In this document: positions 49,474 through 61,168 of the stretch, in pieces
How the letters are laid out: every line of letters starts with the position of its first letter
How positions within the stretch are numbered: position 1 is the stretch's first letter
From: Trichoplax adhaerens
Taxonomy: Eukaryota; Placozoa; Uniplacotomia; Trichoplacea; Trichoplacidae
Direction of reading: 5' to 3'
Assembly (NCBI RefSeq): GCF_000150275.1
Contig: NW_002060945.1
Span: 7,837,219 to 7,901,218 of the forward strand
Length of the DNA stretch: 64,000 nt
Made by a program: the position numbers and the translations under genes
Notes under the pieces: generated by a model
Databases searched by the model: none
Seen by the model: only the letters and a program-made list of their open reading frames with translations
Told to the model about the DNA's origin: nothing

Positions 49474-52400
49474 ATGATGGCGATTAATATCAAGTTGGTT
49501 ATGATACTTGTTACAATTTGGGCTGCAATTGCTTTACCCACCGTATTTTTTATAACCCAGCCTAAAATTCCATCTAAATTACGGTAAGTTAAAAAATCAA
49601 TCGATAGGATTGCCATTTTCTATCCAATCGCTTTCATATCGCTTCTCTTTAATGATTACACTGTTTGTCTGTGCTTTCTCCATCAATTTGTTTTTTTCTA
49701 ACATCCAATACAAGAATACTTGGATATTTCTTCGAATCGATACACTCATAATGATCAGATTATTAGTCCTACAAAGATAAAATGAAGAGCTGTGCAATAT
49801 AATTTCTTGCTCATCAAGCTATTCTAATCATTTAAGTTAAGGATCAATGGACTGAACTTATCCATTGAACTTTAGATGGCATGTGTTAGCCGGCAAACGC
49901 TAAAATGATTATGCCATCGTGTCATTGTCAGAAGGACATTATCGAGTAAAACTTCTCCTTATTCTTTCACGGACTTGGATTTTAGTCTTGACTAGTTGTA
50001 GCTATTTTGCAGTATCTATTTTATCCATGGATAAATGTTCTATTTCCAATCGTAAGATTTTCTTTCTTTATAATATGATCGATCAACATAAATATTAGAA
50101 CATCGAATGACCCACCATCAAGAATATCAGTATGTACTAAACATACCTACATATTTTCGATAACTCCGTCATATCGATGTTACTATTATTATGTTTTAAA
50201 CTTGTTAGTGATGCCCTCTAAATCGAACTAGACTCAATATAGTTAGTAAATTTATACATGTAAAAAGTATGAGCTGCTCTGTCAACATTTGTACGGTGAT
50301 ATTCGAAGACTCTAATTCAATACGTATAACGCACTACCTATGTTAGTAAATGACGGTAACTTTGTTCTTCATGCACATGTTAGATTCTCTCTGACACGAT
50401 TGAAAAGATTTTCAATGGCGATAGCAGATCTTGTTCATAATTAATTTACTTTATGAAGATACCATCGATCTTAGGGATATTTTAATATAAATTTTCCCTT
50501 TCTTAGTTTGGTTAAAGCCAATACAGCAATTCCTTGTGAATTGTTGCCATCTTGACGATTCTGTCCTGATCAATGAGACGATTGAAGATCTTATTCTGGA
50601 CTGTGTCTGTAATAAAAGGGGTAAAATGACATTGAATTGATCCTTTCATAAATTGAGAATGACAGCATAAACGATATTCAAACATTAAAATGGACGATTC
50701 ATGTTAATAACGAGAGTCAAGCTTGCAGTACTGATTTGATTAAAAATCATAATTGTAGTCTGTAAAGAATCTTTACAGCTTATGCTTTTATTTTATTGAT
50801 ATTACTGACATTACTGGACCTATCCAAGAAACGAATGAAGGCCATAACTCGCATACGTAGATGTTTCAGTGTCCACTTCAAGTCTATTTGTTGATCAAGA
50901 AAATGGTATCTTCACCAATTAATCGAATAGTTGATGATCAAAGATGAATTTATCAATTAATTATCCAAGAAACGGTCACAATGGTTAAATGGATTGACCA
51001 AACTATACTTCGTCTAAAGCTATTAGTATGATTAAATTAGCCAATAACTAAACAATAGTATGAATTTAAATACCTAGAACAAACTGAGTAGTAGAAGAAG
51101 AATGATAGTTGGCTTAATTGAAGCAAGTATTGGCGCAATTCGGTTCTAATGTGAATACTAAGCTATGAATAAAGTAGATTATTGATTAGTCTAATCCGAA
51201 ATAGTGAAAATAGTTGGAAGTACTAGCGTTAAAGTACGATAAAGAAAACTGTCAATAAATCAAGATGACAAAGGATAATCGAAGGGGTAATTTATCCTTA
51301 CTAGTAGAGAATAAATAGAAGTGCTTCAAAAATTTCAAGATAATTTTATTTTAATAACAGAAAGGTATTGAATGAGATCGTGCAATCTCAAATGCTACAG
51401 TTGTAATGAGCTCTAATAGCAGTCAATCATATATAGAAGGGAAAAAAATTCATTACCTATTGTATGATTTACTAGACAGTGGTATAAACTTTGCATTAAA
51501 TTTTTGAAAGCAAGACATTTCATTTCTGGTCGAAAAATTTTCAAAGTCCATTTTCTCCATCCGTGTGACATGAAAATAATGAACTGCATGAGCAAGGGTT
51601 TCTGTTTAATGTGTTTAGTCATTAGATAAGAACGGAAAAAGTTGCCATTTTAGAACTTTATTCTATACCGTATAGACTATGAAAATGGCCTAATAGTAGA
51701 CAATGAACTGCGGCAGTTCCTGAAGTTTAGAATCGAAAACATAAGGTCACAAAGAATTCAAAAAATGATTACTGGCATTAAGTTATTAAATGTTAGAATA
51801 AAAGCCTATAAAATGCCTATCGTAATTAGATAGAAGATTAATAAATTTGTTTCTTTAATTTAAAACTACGATACTATTCAACATATTAATACAATTCATA
51901 GCCAAGATCGGCAGATATCATTTATGATCTCAATTGTTATGGAAGGCTAGAATAAAATATCAGAAAAAGGCACAAAAATCAGTATTGTAAAGGAAAGCAT
52001 TTATCCAAGAAATAATTTCAGTTGAGTCTATAATATCAATTGGATAATTCAACTATGAATCGATTCTAATTTCAAGCTTGAAAAATCGTTTATAAAGGAT
52101 AACTAACTTTTAAAATATTTCACGAGAAATGGGCATGTAAGAAAGAGAAAAGTAAGAACAACCGGTTTAGGGCGATATAACAAGAAAATAAAGAAATAAA
52201 AAAAAATAAGAACTTTTAGTGAAAGTGTAAGAGTCCGTAAAAAGATGTTAATTAAACATTTCAAAATAATGTTATAAGAATCTAATATTTAAAAATTCCA
52301 CTACGTTGGTAGGAATACTTGGGACGATATTTTCGCAGAGTCATTGAAAAAACTCTTCAAAATTTTAAAAACGATTTTGAAACTGAAACTATTTTCTTAG

Positions 52401-55400
52401 TCAAGATCGCAAAAGTTTTCTAAAGTCAGTCCAATTGCTTTATATCGATATCTAATGCATCCTACACATTTTTAAGTGTCGTTATTTAGATCAGCTACAA
52501 TTTTGGGCAGGGTTAGATAATTGTAATATAATTTACTAAAAATAAACTACCAGACTAGTAGTATTCAGTCTCCAACCTTGCATATGTATCCCAAAAGACA
52601 AGAATTTAATATCTCTTTGTATAAAGTTGGATACTCCAGAAATCTTAAAGAAAATATGGCCAATAGTTCATGACTGTTAATGATATGATACAGTAGAAAT
52701 CTAATTTTAAGAAGCATACCAACGCCACTTGCTCCAAGATGGATTATCACCTAAAGAGACCTATCTCAACGAAATAATTTGGCAATATACTGCTACTACG
52801 ATACTTAAATCAGTCGATTGTAACAAAATATTTGAGGGACCCATACAATTCTCCATTCATTTATTAAACATCTAATAAAGGTAAATTAAAACTGCCAGTT
52901 TTCAATAAACACTTCAGATAATATAATTCATAAGATACCAAGGACAACTTTACCATATTCATAAGAACTTAGAGTATAATCAATATCGATCAATTATAGG
53001 CGATAGGCTAGTGATATCATAGACCTTAAATTATAACCTTGGCCATCCAGAAGCCAGTGCTTCTGCTATCACTTAAATTTATACTATCTCATACCCATTT
53101 TCAAAGGTCCATACATTAGTAGTTATGCTCTGTACATACATCAAACTATATTCTTTTAAATTATAGTAGCAAAATGATCAATCTGACTGCAATTCATCGA
53201 TTTCTCTCTTAGGTATAGAACTTGCCCGCCTAATAATGCTTCTAACTTCACGGAAGAGGAGATACCTAAACCAAATATAGTAATTGACCTTACCACCCAC
53301 ATTAACTCCAGTGCCTGTAAGTAAAATATGAAGGTTGTACTCGTATTATAGATTTATTCTACTTTTCAAGACACGGTATATGATAATTAATGAGTAATAG
53401 CAGTTACTGTACCCGTAGAAAATGATCAGTTTTAGAGTTTAGAATTTGGTTATGATAGTAATTTTAGTTCGATATTCATGCTATTAGCATATATTATACG
53501 TCAATTTATAATATTAATTTTCCTTTTATGACTTGATCATACAGCGGTTATTACAGTATGTAATAATCCATTAATTAAGGATAGTCAATATAACACTTGT
53601 CGTGCACCTTGTACTTGGTCAGAAGGAATGGATTCAGTCCAAAGAACTAAAGATGTCATCGTTGGAATATTTTCAATCGTATCCATAGTCATTGGTATAT
53701 TTGCAATTTTAGTCCGAGCGACAGATGCTAAATCGTAAGTAACCTATAATGCATTCTTTTACCGTTTCTGATAACCTTGTGATTTTTAACAATCATTTTA
53801 ATTTCAGATATAAAATTCCAAATGTAATCATAATGTATGCCATATTAGCTATGATTGGATTCGGTAAGAAATTCTTATTGTTTAAAAATTAATTGCAGTA
53901 ATATTTAAATCACATAAAATAAATTGCAACATTTTAGATAGAAAATAGAGTAAAGTGATGATAATCTAAATATATTTACTCCATAATCTCTGGTAGATTA
54001 GAAGTGATCATAGCTTTATAGCCTACGAGACGCAATTGATTATCCGAGTACTATTAGCGATAAGATTTCTATGCTTCTATCATCTACCAGGTGTAACTTT
54101 GTTATTACCAGTGGCTGTCGGTAAGGAAAGATTCTTTTGCGAATATCCATTTTATAAACCATTGTATGGGATCGATAGCGGCTGGTGTACCATACAAGGT
54201 ATAAAAATAAATAGTTGAATAATTCATTTACCAACGGAGCTTTTAGAATTCTGGCATAATATTCGTTATGTAATTACCCAATCAATTAATACCTACGATG
54301 TATCATTTTGTTGATAAAGTACAAGACATAATTGTAAGCGTTACGTAATTTCACTACGATAAATTTGGATCATTCTCAATGTAATAGAAAGTGTTACTAA
54401 TCTACTAGCGTTGGATAAGCAGTCAGTAACGAAATTCTGTCTTATCTCTGGTACCTAGATTAATTAGATGATATTCTTCGTCTATACAAAATAGCTCATT
54501 CTTCTAATAGTTCATAACCTAAACCTTTCTTTATGAAAATCATGGTCATAAAATTCAACTTTAGTGATAGCCCAATTATTTTCGTGATAGTATCTACGGG
54601 TATTCACGTTATCGTGCTATATCATCGTTAGTATTTTAAATTTCTATAGAAAGATCGCTTAGTAAAACGATCTCAATAGCTAAAAATTATCTCCAATTAG
54701 ACCTTGCATAACTCTTTAGACCATAGGATACCATTTCAATAGCGCTTATGCTCATGTTATCCTTTATATCAGACACTAATCATATTTTGAAATAAGGTTT
54801 ATCTAATTTATCTGTCATTTATTATTATATAATTATCCGCTTTTCTTGTAGGAGTATTTGGTCATTTCTTTTATTTAGCATTACATCTATATTGGATGTA
54901 TTACATCATGAACGGCTACTTGATAATAGCGGATGATAAACAAATGGAGTATAGGAGTCGACTACATGCAGCTCAGTTTGCGTCTGGGATCTTTATTCCA
55001 TTTGGATGTTTATTTATTTGCCTGCTACATCCAAGCCTCTATCATACCCGTTCAACGCATGCAATATTGTGTACACCATTTAATAAGGATTTATTTTATT
55101 TTACATACTTATTGCCACATCAACTTAGCCTGGGCTGCAGTGTTACATTCACAATGCTTATCATCCGGCTACTTTACCAGGTTAACTAATTACTGTTAAT
55201 CTATTAGTGAGATTTTATAAGTGTGCCCTTATCTTTAACCATGATGTAGCAATATGTACTTTTATAGATACAAAAAAAGGGTAGTTAAAATGCACTTAAG
55301 CATTTGCAGAAACTTAGTTTAAGTATAATTTAATACGCAGCAATCTAAATTTGCTTATTTCTTATTATAGAATCAGAAAAATTATGATATGTCCCCGGAA

Positions 55401-55925
55401 GTTGGTAGTAATTCTAGAGCTAATAGTCCGGCTAAAGAAGACAAATCAATCGCAAATAAGCTGCCTAAACATTTTATGCCATTCATCTGCTATTATTTAG
55501 CTATAAGCATTATGGGAATGGTGGTATTAACTATGGATCAATCAAATAGCGCCAATTATCAATATGGCCTATTTCAATATTTTACGTGTCTAAAGACTTG
55601 CCAAAGTAAATTATGTACTAAATTCCGTGATATAAGTGCCTCGATGGAAGGGATTTTGACTCTTGTAAAAAGTGTCTATTACAGTTTATTAGTGAGCTCG
55701 ACCATTTTATTTATCATTCCTACTAAAGAATTTAGCAATTGTTACATCATATTCAAACATAGAATCACATGCCAAGAAATAGAAACTGAAGATGGCACAT
55801 TGGCTAACAGGGCGAAAGCTAATAGTAGTATCTCCAATGTTGATCAAAATTGTAGCAAAAATAGTCAGGCTGAGCCTCGAAATTCATCCACTCAAGTTCA
55901 CATAAAAGCATCAGTTATGATCTAA
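49474..55925 (+). CDS. Frizzled/Smoothened-like seven-TM receptor without recognisable CRD
   Basis: Seven phase-compatible exons: 49474-49583, 53213-53316, 53545-53734, 53808-53863, 54091-54198, 54852-55180 and 55371-55925, giving 483 residues. Exon 1 encodes a hydrophobic signal (KLVMILVTIWAAIALPTVFF). The ectodomain is short (about 95 residues, few cysteines) and ends in CRAPCTWSEG, the position of the CGAPC motif before TM1 in Frizzleds. TM1 (DVIVGIFSIVSIVIGIFAIL) is followed by TDAKSYKIPNVIIMYAIL, matching the Frizzled loop and TM2 (xRYPERPIIF). A Cys-containing loop with GWCTIQG leads into TM3 HFFYLALHLYWMYYIMNGYL (Frizzled: GCTILFMMLYFFSM...WWVIL). TM4 to TM7 follow, the last VYYSLLVSSTILFII. 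The KTxxxW Dishevelled motif is absent. Resembles CRD-less Frizzled-like receptors. Exon 1 is joined across a 3.6-kb intron by phase only. Confidence 0.72.
49584..53212. other. Long first intron of the Frizzled-like gene
   Basis: 3.6 kb, roughly ten times the usual intron in this window. I saw no cysteine-rich open stretch that would supply a Frizzled CRD. Open frames at 51413-51622 and 52565-52750 (minus) are unconvincing. If exon 1 is wrongly assigned, this is intergenic DNA. Confidence 0.4.
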
Positions 55926-57891
55926 CCAATGCAAAATCTCGATCATTCATAGACATAAAATGAAAGTTTTATTAAATCAACCGATAAATTTAGAATTGAC
56001 CTAAGCCATTGCCATTTTAAAGTGTGTTCATCAGCATACCATACCAAACATAAAATAAAAGTTTATTATAAAAAATCACGTTGCATAACCGAGAATACTC
56101 GTATATAATTAATTCTGCTATCGGTTTGAAATCAAAAGATTTTGCTATTATAAGTGTCTATGTGCGTATTGTAAAAATACGTTAATCATAATGCATTTGC
56201 CAGCTTAATTTTTAATGTACATAATTTAGATACATGATAATTTTTCAACGAATGAATTTTCAACATTATCTTCCCTACTACTACATTAAACTGTTACTTA
56301 TTGGAATACATCATTTGCATGTACAAAATGGTAATTTTGTGTACTACAACCAAGCGATAATTGCTTTCTAATTATTTCGTATAGGAGAAATAATCTAAAT
56401 TCTTATTCGCTAATAACAATACTTATCGATAGGCTAATTTCCAATCTATTCAACCATCAGAAATAATTACCATTTTTATCTTAATCAAAATATGAATCAG
56501 CCTGAACATTTTTACTGCTAGATTATTAATAATGTACATTATGTATTACTGCTTAGGTTAGGAGTGTTAATGAAATATTTACTATATTTGTGAAACTAAT
56601 TCAAATGAGATCGTGGCTAATTATACGGTCACGTAAGAAACTTTAATGTAAATGCAATAAAGGTATATTAATATAAAGTTACCTGTGTGTGCATAGCAGT
56701 TTTTAACAACATATAATCTAGCCTTAGTAGGTCATGCAATAAAAATTGCATTCTATAGAAATACTAATTGCTACACTAAGAGATATTGATATACCTATTG
56801 GGACTGTTAACAAACTCTATTTTTGTATTAGATTGACATTAAGAGAGTTACTGTAGCACATTTCAATGGGTACATAAAATTGCTAGCAGTAGCGTATAGT
56901 ATATTTATTGCAATGTTTGAAACTCATCAAAGCTTAGGGTGCTAATGATTAGCGTAATTTAAAATTTTATAATGTAATATTTACATTATAAATGAAATAA
57001 TAAATGGCACTATCAATGAACTGGAATCACTTTACCAGCATTAACAAGAAACAATGTCAGAAATTAGCATTTCGATGGTATAAGATGCTTAAATATGCTA
57101 TTATACAGTCCTGTAATAATTATTTCTTTATAAAACATGCTATATTTATCGTACCTGAACCCATACTATATAGTACCTTAAGAATACTTATAATAAATGC
57201 TTTTATTTTTTATAGTTGATAAAAAATAACATGTAGTAAATTCAGTTATTACTATAGTTTAAACAGTATTTCGTATGAAGAATTTAAGATTATGAAGAGA
57301 TTGCTTGAAGACATGGAAAGCCTTCAAATAATTTCATGCGTAAATATCTCATATTATAAACTCGTTTTAAGACTTGAAATATAGCATTATAGTATATTTG
57401 CACTATAGAAAAAATAAATATTTTGTTATACATATTGATAAAAGATGATCGACATTACCGTCAAAGTTCATTCGAAAGATTTACAATTAGTTAATCACTA
57501 GCGTGCGTTGACGAAACTTATAAAATTATAAGTTGCGTTAAAGTTGTCCTGCTTAGTAGGATAAGGCGTACAGACGTATTTATAATTATGGCACAAATTA
57601 GCGGGGTTGGCTTAATTTGAGTGTTGTATTGTCAAAGATGAAAATCAAATAGAGTAGCTGATATTTATTTCAGTCCTTGAAAAGATATCTAATGTGAAGT
57701 ATTATATAGTACCGTAAAAGTTGAACTTTCTCAACTTCTCATAGTATATCATGAATTTTATGAAAAACAGTGTCTAGTCGATGCTAATTTTCGTAACTCG
57801 CTTTCTCCTTTAATTAATCCTTTAGCGTACAAAATCTAAATAAAAATTTGTGTTGGGTTTTCAGTTTGTATTTAATCGTCTTGCCACTCGA
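55926..57891. other. Convergent spacer, Frizzled-like (+) / unknown gene (-)
   Basis: About 2 kb, AT-rich. AATAAA-like sites near 55,960 and 56,055 fit the 3' end of the Frizzled-like gene. A 71-codon frame at 57004-57219 has no recognisable content. Confidence 0.5.
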
Positions 57892-59252
57892 TCAAGGAAA
57901 GCACCATGAGCGGAAAAGCTCGGATAATATGGCTAAAATTGTATTAAAACATGTATTACATATTAAAACCTTCGATACCAATAAAAAATACCAATTAGAC
58001 GGGCGAAATAAAGTATTTTGTCTTACATCTTGTTTTAAAATTAGCTTAGGATCCCACTTGGTTCGGTTTGGGAATGTGAAACAGAAATTTTTTGAACTAT
58101 CAAATGTTCTCGAAGTCTTTGCTGGTCTACTATTATCGTAATCTATTTCAGGTGAAAGATTGCATAAATAAGATATCAGATTAACAGCATTAACTAGGAG
58201 TATGTCAGCTAACATGATGTAAAACCGATTTTTGATCAATAGTACCTTCATATAATTTATAGACGCCTTCTGATTTTATGTGGAGACCACCGGGATCATG
58301 TTCATACGCCGTCGCGAATCGATTTAAACCAAGTTTTTTTATATCTGCCAACTTTAATTAATTTTGAATAATAGAATAAGATTAATTAATTAATTATAGA
58401 TAATTTCTAATTGTTAATAATGTTATAATGCTAACAAAATTGCAAGTCAATCAAAAAGTCATTATAAATCAGTACATCTCATTGTATAAGGTTTAGAAAT
58501 GCTCACGAGATCATTTTGTAAAAAATGAAATTATTAGTAAACCTGCCCTAAATTTATTTTAAATAAGTAAATGGAGTCATTTCTTCTTATTATCTCAATA
58601 GAAATTTGACTTGTCGCATAGATTGAAGATGAGAATTCGCTACAGTAAATATTTAGACTTAATGCTAGCTTAATGTAGTTTATATCATCAACATATCTTG
58701 TATATATCATATTGGTTGTACGATAAGAACCATATAAATGTATTACATAAGGAAGTGAATAAATGGCATTAATGTAACTCTTAGCTAGGTTAGTACCTTC
58801 CTAAATTCATGAGGCTTTGGATCGGTAAATTCTGGATGATTTGGATACTCTCGTCGAGCATGGTCGATCTTAGCTTGAAATGAGCTTGAAAGATGATGTG
58901 ATATAACAAATCTTGGTTCTTTGCGACCAGTTTTTACTACTGTTGGTAAATGATCATCTAGATGCTTTTTGACAAACGTACTACTAGAAGATTGTTTCGG
59001 ACTATCTTTTCTATTCGACTTGCTCGTGTTCCTGAAAGATTTTGAAGCATAAAGTGGATAACTAAAATCAGGTGGTGGTTTATTCCAAATATTTCCATAT
59101 CTTTCCGACTCAAACTGTTGACGTCTGAGATGGGCAATATTTGCATCCCTTTTAACTTGCTGTAACTGCCTTGTAGCTTGAAAGCGAATTCTTGCTTGAA
59201 AGCCAAATGGTATATCAGAATAGTTTGTTTGAGAATTTTCTGATGCTGACAT
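57892..59252 (-). CDS. Uncharacterised soluble protein, about 270 aa
   Basis: Three minus-strand exons with matching phases: 58797-59252 (152 codons), 58246-58351 and 57892-58142. The first is long, hydrophilic and rich in Ser, Lys, Arg and Gln, with DIPFGFQARIRFQATRQLQQ, NIWNKPPPDFSYPLYASKSF and DHARREYPNHPEF. Exon 2 carries LGLNRFATAYEHDPGG and YKLYE. Exon 3 begins DYDNSRPAKTSRTF and includes FPNRTKWDP. No signal peptide or TM helix is evident except weak hydrophobicity at the very C-terminus. If exon 2 is not spliced at 58246, it instead ends with TGA at 58205 (200 aa). Tyr/Pro-rich segments of this kind occur in ciliary and sperm microtubule-associated proteins, but I cannot place it in a family. 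The first two donors both read GAAG/GTACT. Confidence 0.62.
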
Positions 59253-61168
59253 GCCGATAACTGAGTTTGATTACAGTTAATAAGAATGGGCTATAAAATA
59301 CTGAATGTCTACTATACTATAGATATTTTATTTATCACTAATTAATGGGCGCTTGCATAAATTCTAGATTATTATAGATTAACCGCCATTACTTTGGCTA
59401 AACCCTTTCAGTTGTAGCTGAAAACAAGCTTCAAGTTTAGATCAATCCAATCGTTGAATATTGAACTTAACTTTATTATCCTGATAAACCAGTTGGCCAA
59501 TGGATAAAGATGTTACAGATATACCGTTATTGCTGTAACAAATTCAGGTAGTTAACTATTGGATTACGTTAGACAGTATCTAAAAATTTTTCGTCTCCAC
59601 CGGATGGCTTTAATAGTGTAATAGTAATTGTAGAACAAGATTAACCAAAACTTAACACTTTATTTCATAATAACGCTCTTGGTACTGCTATCAATCAACC
59701 GTTAACCTAATGATTGGCATACATCGCCACTGGAAGCAACAAGTTTATCCGCTACACCGTTGCTAAGCAACAGCTCGAGACTAAATGAATTATTAACAAT
59801 GTCATAGATTGCCTCAAGCTGCCCACCATATCCCATATAATCCCTATAGGAAATTTAGATTGTACGCCAAGTATGACGTAGGAAGATTGGACTAAAAGTA
59901 CAATTAAATTAAGCCAAGCATGCTCAGAAAACCATCCAAAAGTAAGTTGAAAACACATCGATTAGTATGGTAAAATGGCTAGACGGGTAGTGATTACTGA
60001 CTGATTAGTACTAACGATGAACTTACTGTCAAGTTTTTGTAGCGTGTAAAGTATGCTGTAGCATCTATCTGCATAGCCTCTGAGATTTCATGTATACTAT
60101 TTAATACTAGACTGTATCAGGGACTTCTACGTCTAAATTCTTGTTTTAGAAGCTCCTAACTGGGTTTAGAACCTTGTCTATGGGCTGTACTATTTTATAC
60201 AAATAGGCCTTTGCTATGGGGCTTACAAGGTTATCAATAACCGTGGCATTGGTAGATCACGGTATTTACATTACAGCAGATAATGATTCTTATTATTATG
60301 TCGTAGACTTTAAAGCCATTTAAAAGTAAGTTAAAAACACACCGATTAATAAGGTAAAATAGCTAGATGCTTAGTAATTAATACCATCGATGATCATACT
60401 ATCAAGTTTCTGTAGTGCCATGGTCTACATCGACATAAGACCATGGACAGAGCCTCTAACATTTCAGTTGTAGTATTTAATACATAATTTTGTTTAGAAC
60501 CTTGCCTATGGACTGTACTGTTTTGAACAAGTAAGTCTTTGTTATGGCACTAACAAAGTGGCCAATTGCCGCAACATCGGTAGATCACCGTATTTGCAGT
60601 ACAGTATAGCAGCTACTGATCCTTAAAAAGTGTTTTAGTTCTATCAATGATCTTACTGTCAAATTTCTGTACTATATTAAGTGTGCTATGGTCTGCATAT
60701 ATACATAGCTTTTAAGATTTCAGTTATACTATTTAATACTAAACTATATTTAGAACTTTGTCTATGTACTGATTTATAAATAGGTCTTTGTTATGAGGCT
60801 AACAAGACCACCAATAAGCATAGTATTAGTAGATCACGATATTTACAGTACTGTAGTTAATGATGATCATTATTATTATTATGTCGCAGGCTTACAGCAC
60901 AATGTTGGTACAGTGTCTAGTCGGTCTGGATAACTCTAGTCCATAGGTTACAAAGTCATCGCTTCATGTGAGTACTGTGTTTGAAACGAATAGTATGAGT
61001 ATACTAGGTAGCAGGATAGAGCTATCAATAAGATCAATTATACGGTGTATTTCCAATGAAACACGCTTTGACAAGAACAAATCGATTGAGATTATAAATT
61101 TATTTATTAATTGGTTGAACTTAAATTAATCTTTACAGCCTGATTACAGCTTGAATACATAAATTCTC
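59253..61168. other. Intergenic region with tandem array, upstream of INPP1
   Basis: 1.9 kb. About half is the three-unit diverged repeat at 59.93-60.9 kb. The remainder is AT-rich and without open frames of note; it should include the divergent promoters of the unknown gene and INPP1. Confidence 0.5.
59933..60896. repeat. Three diverged tandem repeat units (about 260-380 bp)
   Basis: Unit 1 starts near 59,933, unit 2 near 60,316 and unit 3 near 60,630. Units 1 and 2 share AAAAGTAAGTT(G/A)AAAACACA(T/C)CGATTA near the start. All three share ACTRTCAARTTTYTGTA, a TTTCAGTTRTA/TTTCATGTATA with CTATTTAATAC segment, TAGAACYTTGYCTATG, TAGRTCTTTG-like and GTAGATCACNGTATTTAC (NGATATTTAC in unit 3). 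Units 1 and 3 end with ATTATTATGTCGYAG. Divergence indicates old duplication. No consistent open frame is shared. Confidence 0.85.

Noticed and set aside
57848-58141. 97-codon plus-strand open frame
   Set aside because: Mirror of the third exon of the unknown minus-strand gene, which joins its upstream exons in phase.
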